64,000 nucleotides of DNA from Cunninghamia lanceolata (Eukaryota > Streptophyta > Pinopsida > Cupressales > Cupressaceae). Positions 22,814 through 34,920 of this stretch are shown in pieces; positions within the stretch are counted from its first letter, which is position 1, and each line of letters begins with the position of its first letter. Under the pieces are notes generated by a model that did no database searches, was not told where the DNA came from, and saw only the letters and a list, made by a program, of their open reading frames with translations. The stretch is from the NCBI GenBank assembly GCA_027924645.1, contig BSBN01000334.1:4588001-4652000 (forward strand). The letters are read 5' to 3'. The position numbers and the translations under genes are program-made.

Positions 22814-23923
22814 TTTTGGATTAGGTCTGGACAACTGAGAAGGGGGGTGAATCAGTTGTCCCACAATTTAAACTTTTCTACCTTTAATCTTCCTTTACAA
22901 CTTATAATCAAATTAGTGATGTAAACATTTCAACATCAATTAATAACATATGAGCAACAACATAAATAACACACTTGACACCAAGATTTTTGACATGGAA
23001 ACCTGGTTAAGGGAAAAACCACGATGGGGGTTAACCCACAAGGATAATACTCTGTTAAAAGTATTACAATGGGGAATGCACATGCATTTGGGTTCACTGC
23101 CTAGAGCTCACTACTCAAAAGAAGGCTCACTGCCTACAAAAAGAGAATTACAAGAAATTTGAACTGATATTTAGCATCTATCAATGCTAAAGTTCAGTTT
23201 TAGATAAGCATAGAAAACTGACTTGACACACTTCATCCTTACTCTACTCCTCTTATTGCTCTGCTAACATCTAAACTTTTGATCTTTGCTCTTTTCATAA
23301 TTACACCATAGTCATAAAACACACACACCAAAATCATCCACATCCATCAGCTATATATATATATCTGCATCCTGATCTTTTATTACTTTCCAGTCAACTT
23401 CAAGAACACTTGGAACTTTATTGAATACTCTACTCTGTTGGCTAGATCCATGCATAACTTGAGATGCAGACCAAAACTTGCACTCACAAATCATCAATTA
23501 GGTTGGCCACTATCACTGGTCATCACTACTTGCCCAATCAACAACTTCCCCTACATCCTGAATCAAGATTATTTACAAGGTCAACCTATCCTTCTTCAGA
23601 GTGCTCTGTCAAACTGTTAACGCAATACTGAGAAGATAATAACTTTTGAATCCTTTATTATCATAGGCTAGAATTCTAGATTTAGATTGTCTTGACAATT
23701 CTTATGACTACCTCAGATCCGCAATAGATTATGACTTTCCACCAGAGAGATCTAGACCAAGATATCGGACCATGTCGCCTATTGTGTTCCTGACTTCCCA
23801 GACTTAGATAAATTATGATTCTAACTTCCAGTATGAATAATTTGTGTTATACAGATGAGTGAAATGGTCTTAGTTTCCATCAATGACAACTCCTGTTATG
23901 TGAAGTAGTGTCTCTTGCCAATA
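22814..23923 (-). repeat. Element B 5' LTR
   Basis: A 1110-bp repeat of 16494-17601. The terminal bases have drifted (TTTTGG instead of TGTTGG at the left, CCAATA instead of CCAACA at the right). TATATATATATC at about 23353 may be part of the promoter region or only a microsatellite. Confidence 0.87.
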
Positions 23924-23928
23924 ATTTG
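23924..23928. repeat. Target site duplication of element B, right copy
   Basis: ATTTG, identical to 16489-16493. Confidence 0.85.
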
Positions 23929-24059
23929 GACTTAGATTAGGATGATGAGGGGATAAGGTTGATAAAATGGGTGATGAAGATGATTGGAATGATTAGTGGT
24001 GATTAGGATGGGTGATTGGGATGAGAGGGATGATTAGGATAAGGTTGGATAAGGTTGGA
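23929..24059 (-). mobile_element. Older element fragment, right part
   Basis: Resumes the GATTAGG/GGATGA-rich sequence interrupted at 16488 by element B and ends at the left LTR of gypsy-2. Only 131 bases remain, without a usable ORF. Confidence 0.6.
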
Positions 24060-27000
24060 TGTTCTCCTTTCTAATCTACATCTCCTTTTTGGTGTTGACA
24101 GTTGTAAGTTGTTGAATGGTTCTAGATTAGACCTAGTTTTCATAAGCTATAAGCACTAACCTACATCCAAACTAGAGGCAATTAGTCGCCAAGTCTATTG
24201 AAAGCCTCCAAAGGCTGGTAAAACTACTGCATATACTAGAACAACAACTATGAGGGTACAAATCTCTCTGAAATAGCTTCTAGAGTCCCATCGAGCATGC
24301 CAAAAACTATTGTCAATTCAAGTATTCACCCTTCTTAACCTTTGCAAAAACTTAACTACTTGTTGAAACATGGAATCATTCTCAGATGTAGGTCTCCTTT
24401 CATGAGAATGAATCTCTAGAGTGAGTTGGTTCTCTTATAATTCCTAATCTAATGACTTGAGGGGAAAAATGATAGAAGGATGTAATTAAAATGCAAATTA
24501 ATTCTAGAATCTAAACTGGATGAAAATCTATCACTCACAAATAGATCCTCTAACCTAAATCCTCACAATTTCACTAATAGTTTATTCCTTAAGTAATTTG
24601 CAACATGGTTTGGGTCAAACACAAACTGTAACCAGGAAGAACTAAGTTTTTAACAACATTCAGACATAATAAAGGATAGAAAAAGTTAAAATATAACATC
24701 AGATCAAAACTACAAAATACGTGAAACAAAATCATTTTCTATTAGAACTGGAAGGAGTACAATGCATAAAAATAAAAATGTATGAGCCAATTGCCTGTAT
24801 ACAACTTTGCCTATGAACAAGAGAGAAAAAATTGATGCTAACTGACCAGAAAAAAACTATGTTTTTCTCCTATAAATGTCTCCAAATGATCTCTTGTGAA
24901 GAAAGTTGAAAAAACTCCTAAAAATAGACCCTAAGTCCATTTTAGAGCTACTCATCAAAGCCAAAAATAAAGCACTGAATCTGTCACCAATCTGGGCAAT
25001 AAAGCAACAAAATTACCCTCTCATGTGGTCCCACCATAAAACTACTTTTCTCTGCTCATGAAATCTCCAAAATTATCTTATATGACTATAAATAAAACAA
25101 ATCAAAATGGAATATTTGATCTATTTTATTAGCCTATAAATTGCCTAAAATAGTTAGACTTTAAAAGCAATTCATAATTTCATTGCTTTAAGGTTCACTT
25201 TACAATGATGTGGTAATTTTAATCAATATCCTATTCGATATGATTTTTGCAAAAATAAAATGATATCTAGTTTATAATTCCACCAAGATATTTACAAGAT
25301 ATCACAACTGATTTTCTATAAAAATCATAAAAAGATGAAATACTACACATATTTGCAAAAATAAATAAAAGCCTTAAAGGCTTGACACCATGGCCTCTAT
25401 GTGTCAATATTCTGCCACCTCATCTCTACCCATATGGCTAGAAAAATGCCAACTCACTGCCTCTATAGTGCCACCATATCACATTTGACCCCTTTGACCA
25501 TGTCATCACCTTGCACACTCTTCACATCTCCAAAGGTTATTGTTTGGTTCTATGCATAAACTGAAATATGTGAAGGAAAAGAATAATGCATAAGTGGGAG
25601 GTCAAAAACACTCAACACATGCATAGTGAAATGATACTTAGACTCTAATATGAGTCAACCACGTATGAGATCAAGACCTTGAAAAGATTCTAAAGGTACA
25701 AGCCTTGTTTACTCATGATAAGGTCCACCTTTGACTTTATAAAATAAGCCATATTCTTCAAGTTATCGGCCACTTCTCCTTATGATTACTAGGCACCATC
25801 AACCACAAGGTGTTGACCCCAATCTCATTTCGATAAAATGATTATGTTGTTTACATGGTCAAATATGAAAAGGACATCAAAACAAAAGCAAGTACAAACC
25901 CTAAAACTTCAGTCAATTTCATTTTTGTTGGTTCTGAGTTTGGCTTAGCATCTGTGTGGCCACCAACTTGGGGTTTCATTCTCTGCTTATTTTTCTCCAT
26001 CTCTGGTCTTCTGTGGTCATAAACATTACACTTCTTTAAGCCAAAACAACAGGCCACACTTGGTAAGTTTAGATCTGAAGTTTAAGATGCTATTTGACTA
26101 TGTTTTAATGGCTTCTCGTTCTTGAATGGCTATGGCCATGCTGCTCTTTCTTTAGTTTCTCAGCTTTGATATATATTTGTTTGGCTTTTCTATCTTGAAC
26201 TTTGTGAAAATGGCAAAAATTGACAAAATCCAGTTCAAGATGGCAGTGACCATAGTCTTCTCCTCTGCTACAATTACAGTGAGTTTTTACTATTTCTTTT
26301 CATCATTGCTTCTTTCATTTATGTCTATGCATACTGTGATGAGGGTTTCATTTTTGTTTGATGGGTATGTGAAATACCTTCACACATGGCATGGCCATGG
26401 TAGATAAGGCATTCCGTAACTGGTTCTTTGTCTTTTGATGTAAAGAATTTGAAGTTCCTTGTGTTTGAAGTGAGGGTTTCTTTTATACTACACAGAACTT
26501 CTTCCCTTTGCGGCCATATTTACAACACTCCACTCTGACTCTGCTCAACTATGTATTGTAAGAAGAAATCTCTTTTTAAACCTAACAAGGGTTTCATGTT
26601 GTTTATTGTATAAATAGTCGTTTTGCCATGGCTTTGCCTAGATAGTTTTACCTTACCATTCTTCTTTTCAACATTGCAAAAAAATAAAGTTAGGGTTCTA
26701 AAACTCAACATGGGTATTTGAAAAAATGAATATAAGTGGTATTATGTGTCATGGCCTTGCTATGAATGTATCTCTGCACTTTGATCTCATTGTATGAACC
26801 CATATTTTAAACTGAAAAAATGATTTTTGTCTTTTTGAGCACAAAATTCTCCTATAGCATACACTAACATATCATATATTTCCTCCTCCTTATGCTGTCA
26901 TCATTGAGTTATAATCACTGTCATTGTTTCAAGAAAAGTGATGATTGTATATGGTGTTCTCTACTTCTGTAGCTCTATTTGCTCTTTCATGGACTTTACA

Positions 27001-28712
27001 TATAAAGTATATACTGTTGGCTTGAACTTACAACTCCTCTTCTTTCTGTAGCAGCATATATGTCTTTAGTTCTGTAGCTTCACTTGTCCATTCAGTGGAC
27101 AGTAGAAAATATACTTTTCATATATGATTGATGACCTAGTTGTGTCATGACATTGTGGCATTGTAACAAATGAAGAAAACTCTTACTCAATTGTTCTATA
27201 TATGGTGTAGCATGGGATGACTTTTTTTGTTCCTCTTTACTATAACTCATCATATCAAATGCATTATGTAAGATATCCTCTGCCACATGATAAAGATGTT
27301 CTATTGCAACATATGTAATGAATTGTTTTTTTTATTCTCTTAAAGTTTGTCAAAGACAAAATGGGCCATCTAAACTGGATGTCTTGTATTCTTCTGGTAT
27401 AGATCTACAATATTGTCCTGTTTCTCTCATAGATATGCAATGAATACAACATGTGATGCACACTATTCTGATGCTCAACTTATCAGTACTAAAATGTGAA
27501 GCATAATTGGATATTTTTCATCATTTAAAAGGTAGCTTATGTAATTGAATTCTAAATTTGATTTTGCCACACCAGTTAAATGAGAAAAAATATTGTTTGG
27601 TACTAACCTATCCTTGTAACCTTCTTTCTGGTTTATAATGAATACTCTGATTGGATTATTGATGATGGATGAGTAAGCAACTTCAAATAGTCAATACTTG
27701 TGAACACTTATCTTTATCAGTCTGATGATTATAAATGCATTGTGTACTCCTAATCATTATCATGCCTGAGAATGCCATTTTCATAATAGTTGGAGTAGTA
27801 TATAAGCTGTTATATGCATTGAATTTTATCCTCCCTCAATTCAAGTCATGTTCTTGGTTGCATTTCATACTTTGAAGTGAAATCATGGTCATATCTTGAA
27901 ATGGGATTGATGTATATGATTGTCTTGCTATTCCTTCAACTTGTCATGTGAATGTCATCAGTGGTTTTCTTCTTCCTATTCATCCCTTCTGAGGTCAAGG
28001 GGCAGCAACATGCTGGGCTCAACCCTTGTGGGAGCCCATTTGGTACCACATGCTGAAACTCTTTGATTAGCTTCATGATTTGTCCTATACCTACACATGA
28101 AACAAATGAATTAGAATAAAACAATGATGCTCTATGTTTGCTTCTCTTTAGTTCCTTTTGCATATGGACACTCTCAATTGATCAATGCATTATAACTAAA
28201 GTATTATGCCTCTCTTGATAGATGAAGGATTTTCATAACCGAAGCTTCTAACGGGACCCTTCCCACAATTTTTTAGGTACATGCTGAGGTCAGGAGTAGG
28301 ATTGTAGGCTACTACGACGGTCAACCAAAACAAGGCAATGATGGCTATCTTTCCCTCTTCTTTCATTAGATGCATAGTATTTTATTTGTATTTAAATGAG
28401 ATCAGCTATAACCCATGGCATGTGTGGGACATCTGATATGTCTTAGTTTCCTTCAATGCAATGTTTATTCTAATATGTATTCAAACTTGTAAATGAATAA
28501 CCATTGTGGTGAATGAATACTTATCTTATTTTACTGCTCTATAATGCAATGAATGATTGAAACTTTTCTTTCTGCATCTGAACAATTGAACTGAATTTGT
28601 TAGAATAACTATGCAACTAGCACATAACAGAAATAAATCAAACCTCATATAAAAATGATAAATGATAAATCTACTCAGCCAATTTTTTGAGCTGTGGTAA
28701 AAAATGGTAACA
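24060..28712 (-). repeat. gypsy-2 3' LTR
   Basis: A 4.65-kb direct repeat of 34921-39489, ending GGTAACA. The outer left edge is less certain (TGTTCTCC). The first 0.7 kb in element sense (28712 to about 28005) and the last about 1.1 kb (25220 to 24060) are shared with gypsy-1 LTRs. The middle (about 25230-27990) is not. GGGCTC...GAGCCC inverted repeat at about 28015-28037. Confidence 0.88.
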
Positions 28713-29154
28713 TTTATGGTGACTTCTTCTATATGCTTGCCTATTAAGCATTTGACTAGTTGCCTTGACATCCATTTGGCATAGAGTCATACTCTGTCCT
28801 TCTCTAAAACTCATAAAACACTATAATTTAGCTCTCCGACAGTTCAAATAGCAACAGAAAATTGAAAACAAACTTTACTGAAATCAAACTAATAGGCCCT
28901 GATGGCCAAAACAAAATGCTGAAAACAAATGTGCATTGGGATTTATTCACTATAACACTACTCTACTATATATAAAAGAATTCTCTTATCCTCAAAGGTA
29001 ATGCTTGAGGTGGATCCCATTAACTAGGATAGACAACACCTCTCCACTCAACTTGGATAGCTGAAATGCATTGTTTTATTTGTACTCTATGATAACATAA
29101 GGCCCATCCCAAATGGCATCAAATTGAGAATGTTTACCTGGCCTGCTCTATAAC
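28713..29154 (-). other. gypsy-2 3' untranslated interior
   Basis: Between integrase and the 3' LTR. No ORF. It resembles gypsy-1 668-960 and should include the polypurine tract, but the bases beside the LTR (AAGAAGTCACCATAAA on the element strand) are only a weak match. Confidence 0.5.
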
Positions 29155-30155
29155 TCATTCCACTTGAACACCATATATCCAACAATAAAATTCCTTGCTC
29201 TCTCTCTTATCAAATGCATTCTTCATTTGGGTCTGATGCACATCAAGATTTCTTAAGGCTTCTTTTCTTGTCTCATTTAGATCCATGAGTTGAGCTAGTC
29301 TGATAACAAGAGGCTGCTCCTCTACTAGCTCAAGTTCTTTGATAAAGGCCAATGTAGGCAATTCAACTAAAATAGGTAACCGAACTTCTTTTCCATAAGT
29401 AAGCACATATGGGGAAAAACCAGTAGCCCTCTTAGGTGTAATTATGTCAGCCCATAGAGCTAACTTTGACTTTTCATGCAAGTTTTCTGATTGTCCTCAA
29501 TAGTCTTCTGGATGACCCTTATCAGATTTTTGTTTGTAGATTCAGCCTGCCCATTACCCTGTGGGTAATAGTTAGATGAAGTATTCAAATAGATATTATT
29601 TATAATAGACCAATCTAAAATTATTAATCCTAAAAAGGCTAGACCATTATCAGAGATGATTAAATCTGGTGTACTGAATCTTGACACTAGGTCCTGATAA
29701 AAACTGAGGATAGCAGATTCATTTGCCTCTCTTAAGGCAACAACCTTAGTCCACTTGGTAAAATAATCTGTGGCATTCAAAATCCACTTTTGGCTTGTAC
29801 TTGAAGGTAGGTTTATTGGTCCTATGAAATCCAATCCGCATTTTCCAAATGGTTGTTCAACTTTAACTAGATGTAGGGGTAAGGTAGCAAGTCTTTGCTT
29901 ACCTACAAATAAGGAACACATCTCACATCTTCTCACCCAAGTAAAAAAATCTTTAAACAAGTCAGACCAGTAATAACCAACCTGCATAATCTTTAGGGCA
30001 ATTGTTCTAGCTACAAAGTGACCTCCTAAAGGTCCATTGCGAAACTCCTCTAACAGTCTATCAACTTGATCAGGTCCAACACACCTCAAAAATACACCAT
30101 TAAAGTCTCTCCTATATAAAATACCATCAATAATAGCATAAGGAGTATCTTGCAA
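29155..30155 (-). pseudogene. int: gypsy-2 integrase
   Basis: Inserts the DNA copy into the host genome. Reading down from 30155: a zinc-binding region with GHFVARTIALKIMQVGYYW and CEMCSLF (the HHCC pattern, first His unclear), then the catalytic core with GLDFIGPINLPSS (first Asp), IISDNGLAF (second Asp) and YYPQGNGQAESTNK (Glu), which is a D,D-35-E layout. A frame change near 29470 leads to 29481-29155, with SPYVLTYGKEVRLP of the C-terminal domain. The catalytic triad is present, but a full-length product cannot be made. No chromodomain is visible. Confidence 0.85.
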
Positions 30156-30206
30156 TCAAAAATACCTTCTTCCTGCCCTATCTAAACCAATTGGGCACTC
30201 ACTGGT

Positions 30207-30776
30207 CTACAAATAATGCATCATCTGATACACCCAGCTATCTGTTTGAGCTGGTGTATTGGTTGGTTCATTATTATTCAGCACTATCTCGGTGTCCTCT
30301 TGATGTTTTTGCTCAAATTCCTCACCTTTAGCAATCTTCTCGCATAAGCATTTACCTCTAATTAGCTTGGTTACTTGGATGTCAACATCAAATTCCATAA
30401 CCTTGGTTATCCAACCAGCTCTCTTATCATTTATATCTCTGTTTAATAAAAAACTCTTGATAGTGGGATGAGCAACCTTTAAGTGAATTTTATTATTAGA
30501 CAGCATGTGTCTAAATTTCTTGAGGCTCCTTATAATAGTAAAAACATGTTTTTCCCCAAAAGAGTACTTTACCTCATACTTGTGCAACACTTGGCTGAAA
30601 AATGTAATAGGCTGCTCTAATCCTTCATCATTTTGCTGACATAACATTGCAGAAATAGTGTCAGCTCCTCCAAAAGCATATAAAATGAAATCCTTCTCAT
30701 AATTAGGATTGATGAGGGTAGGGGCAGCAATGAGGGCTTCCTTTATCTTCTTGAAGCTTCCTTTTCCCTCCTTAGT
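30207..30776 (-). pseudogene. gypsy-2 native RNase H domain
   Basis: Follows reverse transcriptase in the same frame after a stop at 30777. Recognisable by ITFFSQVLHKYEVKYSFGEKH (broken here into two motifs: ITFFSQVLHKYE and YSFGEKHVFTIIRSLKKFRH) and the hydrophobic VAHPTIKSFLLNRDI segment, typical of the RNase H/connection region of Ty3/gypsy polyproteins. The expected first catalytic Asp is not clear (ILYAFGGADTI), in line with erosion of the native domain in elements that gained a second RNase H. Confidence 0.75.
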
Positions 30777-31679
30777 CTAGCTGAATGGCACATTCTTTTT
30801 CAACATGGTAGTAAGAGGTTGTAACAAAGTTGCAATATTTCGAATAAACCTCCTAACAAAGTTAATTCTACCAAGAAAGCTCTGCAAGCCTTTCTTGTGT
30901 CCAGGTAGTGGTAAATCTAGAAGAGCTGAAACTCTCTCAAGGTCAATAGTAATACCTTCTTTTGAAACAATATGACTAAGGAGTCTTCCTTCATGAATTG
31001 AGAATATACACTTTTTGGGGTTCAACGAAACTCCAAACTCCCTGTGCCTCTGAAAAATCTACTTCAAGTGGTCAAAATGATAATTAGAATATTTGGAAAA
31101 AATAGTTATATCATTTAGATAGACCAGTACTATTCTATTCATAAGACCATGGAAGGCCATATCCATTGCCCTCTGAAAGGTTTCCCCTGCATTGGACAAA
31201 CCAAATGGCATCTTTCGATAGGCCATAGTACCCCACTTAGTTGTGAATGCAGTTTTGTATTGGTCCTCTTCCTTAACCGGAATTTGATTATATCCAAAGT
31301 ATCCATCTAACAAAGAGTACCTATCAGAACCTGAAACATCCTATAGTATTTGTTCCATGGAAGGAAGAGGGTAATGGTCTTTCAATGAGGCCTGATTGAG
31401 ATCACAAAAATCAACACAAAGTTAGATTTCACCATTCTTCTTCTTAATTGGGACCAAATTCTAAACCCAAGAAGTATGTTTATTAGGAAAATAATACTAC
31501 TTTCAATCAATTTATTCAGCTCAGCCTTCATTAAGTGTTCAATTTGGGGATTGAGGGGTCTTTGCTTTTGCCTAACAGGATTGGCATTAGGCTCTAACTC
31601 TATGGTGTGCTGGGCCAAACCAGGATCAAAACCTCTCAAGTCCTTAGACTCCCATGCACAGACATTAGAAAAATCTTGA
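30777..31679 (-). pseudogene. rt: gypsy-2 reverse transcriptase
   Basis: Copies element RNA into DNA. In order: GLAQHTIELEPNANPVRQKQ and AELNKLIES (N-terminal lead), a broken stretch near 31440-31320 with KKKNGEI and DHYPLP, LLDGYFGYNQIPV, FTTKWGTMAYRKMPFGLSNA, and the active site VYLNDITIFSK at about 31130-31098, then SLNPKKCIF and LQSFLGRINFVRRF of the thumb. The catalytic YLDD is YLND here, so one metal-binding Asp has become Asn. There is a frame change near 31380 and stops at several places. Confidence 0.88.
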
Positions 31680-32062
31680 CATAATTGAATAAAAGATTGT
31701 TGCTCTTCTATAGTACATACCTTTCCATGTTTTAGTAGTTTGTCCTTGAAAATTTCTATGGTTTGATAGCATTATTGCTTCATTGTCATGTTGCACTTAT
31801 GTTTTATGAACTAATCATCAGTGTTAAGCACTAATTCTAAAGTGACTAATCCCTTGGGTGACTTGTTGGTCCTCAACTGAACAATCTGATCTTCAAATTG
31901 TTGCTAATATTTATATTAATTATATGTTGCAAATTGAGCCTCTACAATTAAAAAACTCAAGATTTGTTTGTCACTGTTAAACACTTGCCATGAAACACTA
32001 TTGTTAGGTATAGAAGGTCTGAAAACTATCTTAACATATGGTTGTATGTCAACATTCTAAAT

Positions 32063-32650
32063 CTAATCAGGAATTTCAAATTGACATCCTAAGGCTGCCA
32101 ACCTATCTGCATACTTATTTTGACCCTCGGGAACTGAAATCAAATTAAAAGAATCAAAAAATTCAATTGAATCCAACACTCTATGCTTGTACTTTTTAAG
32201 AAGATCATTTTTAGCAACATTCATATTCCTAACTTGGTTAATGATCAAATCAGAATCTCCATAAACTTGAATAGATTTGATACCATTTTTTTGAGCCCAT
32301 TCTAAACCATGGATCAGGGTCTCATACTCAGCCACATTATTTGTGCAGCTAAAAGTAAACCTTAAGGTAGCATAGTATTTGTCTCCTTGAGATGAAATTA
32401 ACATATTACCACCACCGACACTCGTCTTGGTCCTTGATCCATCGAAGTATAGCTTCCAAAGTTGATCTTCTTGTTGTTCTACCTTATTTTGATCCCTAAT
32501 CAGATTAGGAATCACTGTATCAGGTTCCTGTATCATATAGATGCCTAATCCTACCTCATCTGTGTGACGAAAAGGGTCACTTTCATGGTCTTCAACTGCC
32601 CAATCATCTAAATTTATGTCTTCTATAGGTGCATTGGGATCTCGGCTCAT
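32063..32650 (-). pseudogene. gypsy-2 archaeal-type RNase H domain
   Basis: An open 195-codon stretch in the protease frame. It carries the RNase H core in order: LYFDGSRTKTSVGGG (first Asp), FTFSCTNNVAEYETLIHG (Glu), IQVYGDSDLIINQV (Asp) and NKYADRLAALGCQ (last Asp). This second RNase H was acquired by Tat-related plant gypsy elements and lies between protease and reverse transcriptase here. All four catalytic acids are present, in contrast to the worn native domain. The reading frame is intact through the domain. Confidence 0.85.
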
Positions 32651-32971
32651 GGGTTCATCCTACTACCCACGAGTGATGTAGAGATTAGCATTTATTGGGC
32701 TGGGAACATAGGGTTCAATATGGTCTTTTGTAAATGGTTCAGACTATATTATTACTTTTGTACCATATCTTGTTCTAAAGAACAAGTAAGTCTATTCAGA
32801 TGAGAGAAACCCACCCAATTTAGCTGGGAACTCCCTAGAAAGGCATATTGCAAAACTAGGTGGAAGGTCAATGATGTAAATGTCTTGATGAATGGTAAAA
32901 TTGGGACAAGGATGCAATGTGAGTGGCAGATTTTTTATTATCCCTACAGTACTAAGTGTAGACCCATCTAA

Positions 32972-33289
32972 CTAGACTACTCCCTTTGCAAGGGGCTCAT
33001 AAACTAATCCTAATAAGTCAGCTACACTTTTGGGCATAACTGAACTACTTACCCCTGAGTCCACCATACAGTTATGAACCAATTTATCACTAATAATGAG
33101 ACTTAGATAGAAAGGGAGTGGTTTTACCTCATCTGCTTGCTGTCCACTCTTAACTTCTGAACTATTAGCAAGTACAACCTTGGCCTTCTCATGATTTGAA
33201 TGCTCGGAAAGTGATAGTTCAGCCAATGCCTCTTGCAGCAAATTCTTTTGGCCTAGGATGCATAAAGCATCCATAATTGACATGCTCAC
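32972..33289 (-). pseudogene. pro: gypsy-2 aspartic protease
   Basis: Processes the polyprotein. The core NCMVDSGVSSSVMPKSVADLLG has the Asp-Ser-Gly active site (at about 33058) followed by the usual hydrophobic helix. It is in the same frame as the archaeal-type RNase H; stops near 32970 and 32700 separate them. Upstream sequence to 33400 is in frame and leads back to gag. Confidence 0.82.
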
Positions 33290-34809
33290 TATAGCTTTCT
33301 TAAGATGATCAAGTATATTAAAATCAACATGGGTTACCTTATGCTATCCTCTTGCTGCAACTGCATCAATGTGACCTTGTGAAGACTGTTGTTGCATTTT
33401 GTGCCATTCTTTCACTGGTATTGTTTGGTCACTGTATAGAATTTGTACTTTATACTATGGTACAGGGGCAATTTGTGATGGACAAACTTGGCTTTTATCC
33501 CTTACAGCGTGTTGTTGTACTATAGTAGCTTGCTAGTTTACATCTACAGCGCTCTATTTTGACCTTGTGTTGGCTGAAATAGGTGTACTTTGCTAATTCT
33601 GACCTTGGAAATAATTTACACCTCAAAAATTAGATTCTTCCCAATTCATTAAGACTACATCAGCCTTAGTCTACTAAGTTGAAACTTTACCATTAACCCC
33701 CTCTAAACTTGCATAACTGTTCTAAACCATGTGTGCTTGATTTCTCGCTCTATTCATGTAGGTAGCCTGATTATGTGGTTGGTGACATGGATAACACCAG
33801 TCACTATCCTGAATTAGATTATTCTGTGTGGGCACAAGCTCCTTTGAGGTACTAGTAGTATTAGGATTATAAACCTAAAAAGGTTAAGGATTGTAGTTTC
33901 TTCTTTGCCCTTGAGGATCAGCCTAAAAGGGTTGCCTATATTGTTGATTGGGCTGATATTGGGCATTTTGTTGATTAGGCTGATATTAATTTTGGTAAGG
34001 CAAGAATTTATCCATATTCACTAGCTTATTTGCAATTGTCCTCAATGTATCTTCCAACCCTATGGTACTTTGGGTTTGAACTGGGATAGTAGTTTGTTGG
34101 GCTGTTTGGTATCCAATTGCTGGAATAGGTAAGACATCAGCTAAAAGAGGCACTACCATAGGCACTGCCATAGGCACTGATGGCTAAATTTTAAGGGAAA
34201 TGGGTAAAGGAGGCCTAGGGGCTATCTTCCCTACCTAAATAAGGTAGTTTTTTAATCTAACAGTGGTCTGAAAAGAATCTAGAAGGGTGGTCCCTCCCAT
34301 AGACTTTATCATTATGGAAATTTCACTGTTTAAAGCTTTGAGATAAAATAGAAAAGCATGCCTTGGCAAAGGTTTTACCATTGTCAGAATCCTATCCCAG
34401 GTTCTCTAAAATCAGTAGTTGAAGTTAGCCATGTGTTTGTGAGGTGCCCTTTTGATGGTGCTTAGTTGCTCCAGTAGTGAGAGATGATCAGACTTGTCCT
34501 CAAAGTGTTTGTGTAATCCATCTCCCAGTAAGTCCTAGGATGTTATTAAATTTTTAGCAAGTCCTCTGAACCACTGTAAGGCCTTTCCTTTTAACGAAGT
34601 AGCTAAAAGCCTGATTGCCACATTCTCTTGAGTGACATTATGCATGGAACACAAGGTTGCTACATCTTGAATATGTTCAGCAGCAGTAATATGATCTTCT
34701 CCAGTAAAATAAGGTAAACCTTTAACGGATGCCATTGGAATATCATCTCTTTAGGCAAGTTGAATGGGTTGCCTCTATTGAAAGCAACAAATGCATACTA
34801 CCTAGCCAT
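33290..34809 (-). pseudogene. gag: gypsy-2 gag (degraded)
   Basis: Starts at an ATG at 34809 (MAR, then a TAG as fourth codon), 112 bases inside the 5' LTR. Capsid motifs are YFTGEDHITAAEHIQDV and LLATSLKGKALQWFRGL (34735-34535), nearly the same as gypsy-1 gag. A Pro/Val/Met-rich segment lies at 34177-33986. A CYPCHQPH motif near 33800 is probably the remains of a zinc knuckle. Many stops and shifts. Confidence 0.75.
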
Positions 34810-34920
34810 TATAGGTATCTAGACTATCAGCACTGGACTTCTACTTCTTTTGACTAGGCTTGTAGATCTGAATCAGGAAGGTGTAGACATTGATCTTCTT
34901 GATGACTCATCTATTTTGCT

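Larger units (their letters stand above)
16494..23923 (-). mobile_element. Element B: Sirevirus-like non-autonomous element carrying a long unknown ORF
   Basis: A 7.4-kb insertion with LTRs 16494-17601 and 22814-23923 and TSD ATTTG. The Met primer site and a polypurine tract place it on the minus strand. Interior order on that strand: primer site, a gag remnant lacking its N-terminal core but keeping coiled coil and zinc knuckles (22613-21556), then a long ORF region (21125-17887) unlike copia pol, then four CTCCCCCTTT tracts. Protease, integrase and reverse transcriptase are absent. LTR overall plan and CTCACTG words resemble element A, so A and B are relatives. The LTRs differ more from each other than those of A, suggesting B is older. 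Confidence 0.88.

Noticed and set aside
23340..23365. TATATATATATC in the element B LTR as its TATA box
   Set aside because: It is palindromic, absent in clean form from the other LTR, and cannot be separated from a microsatellite.
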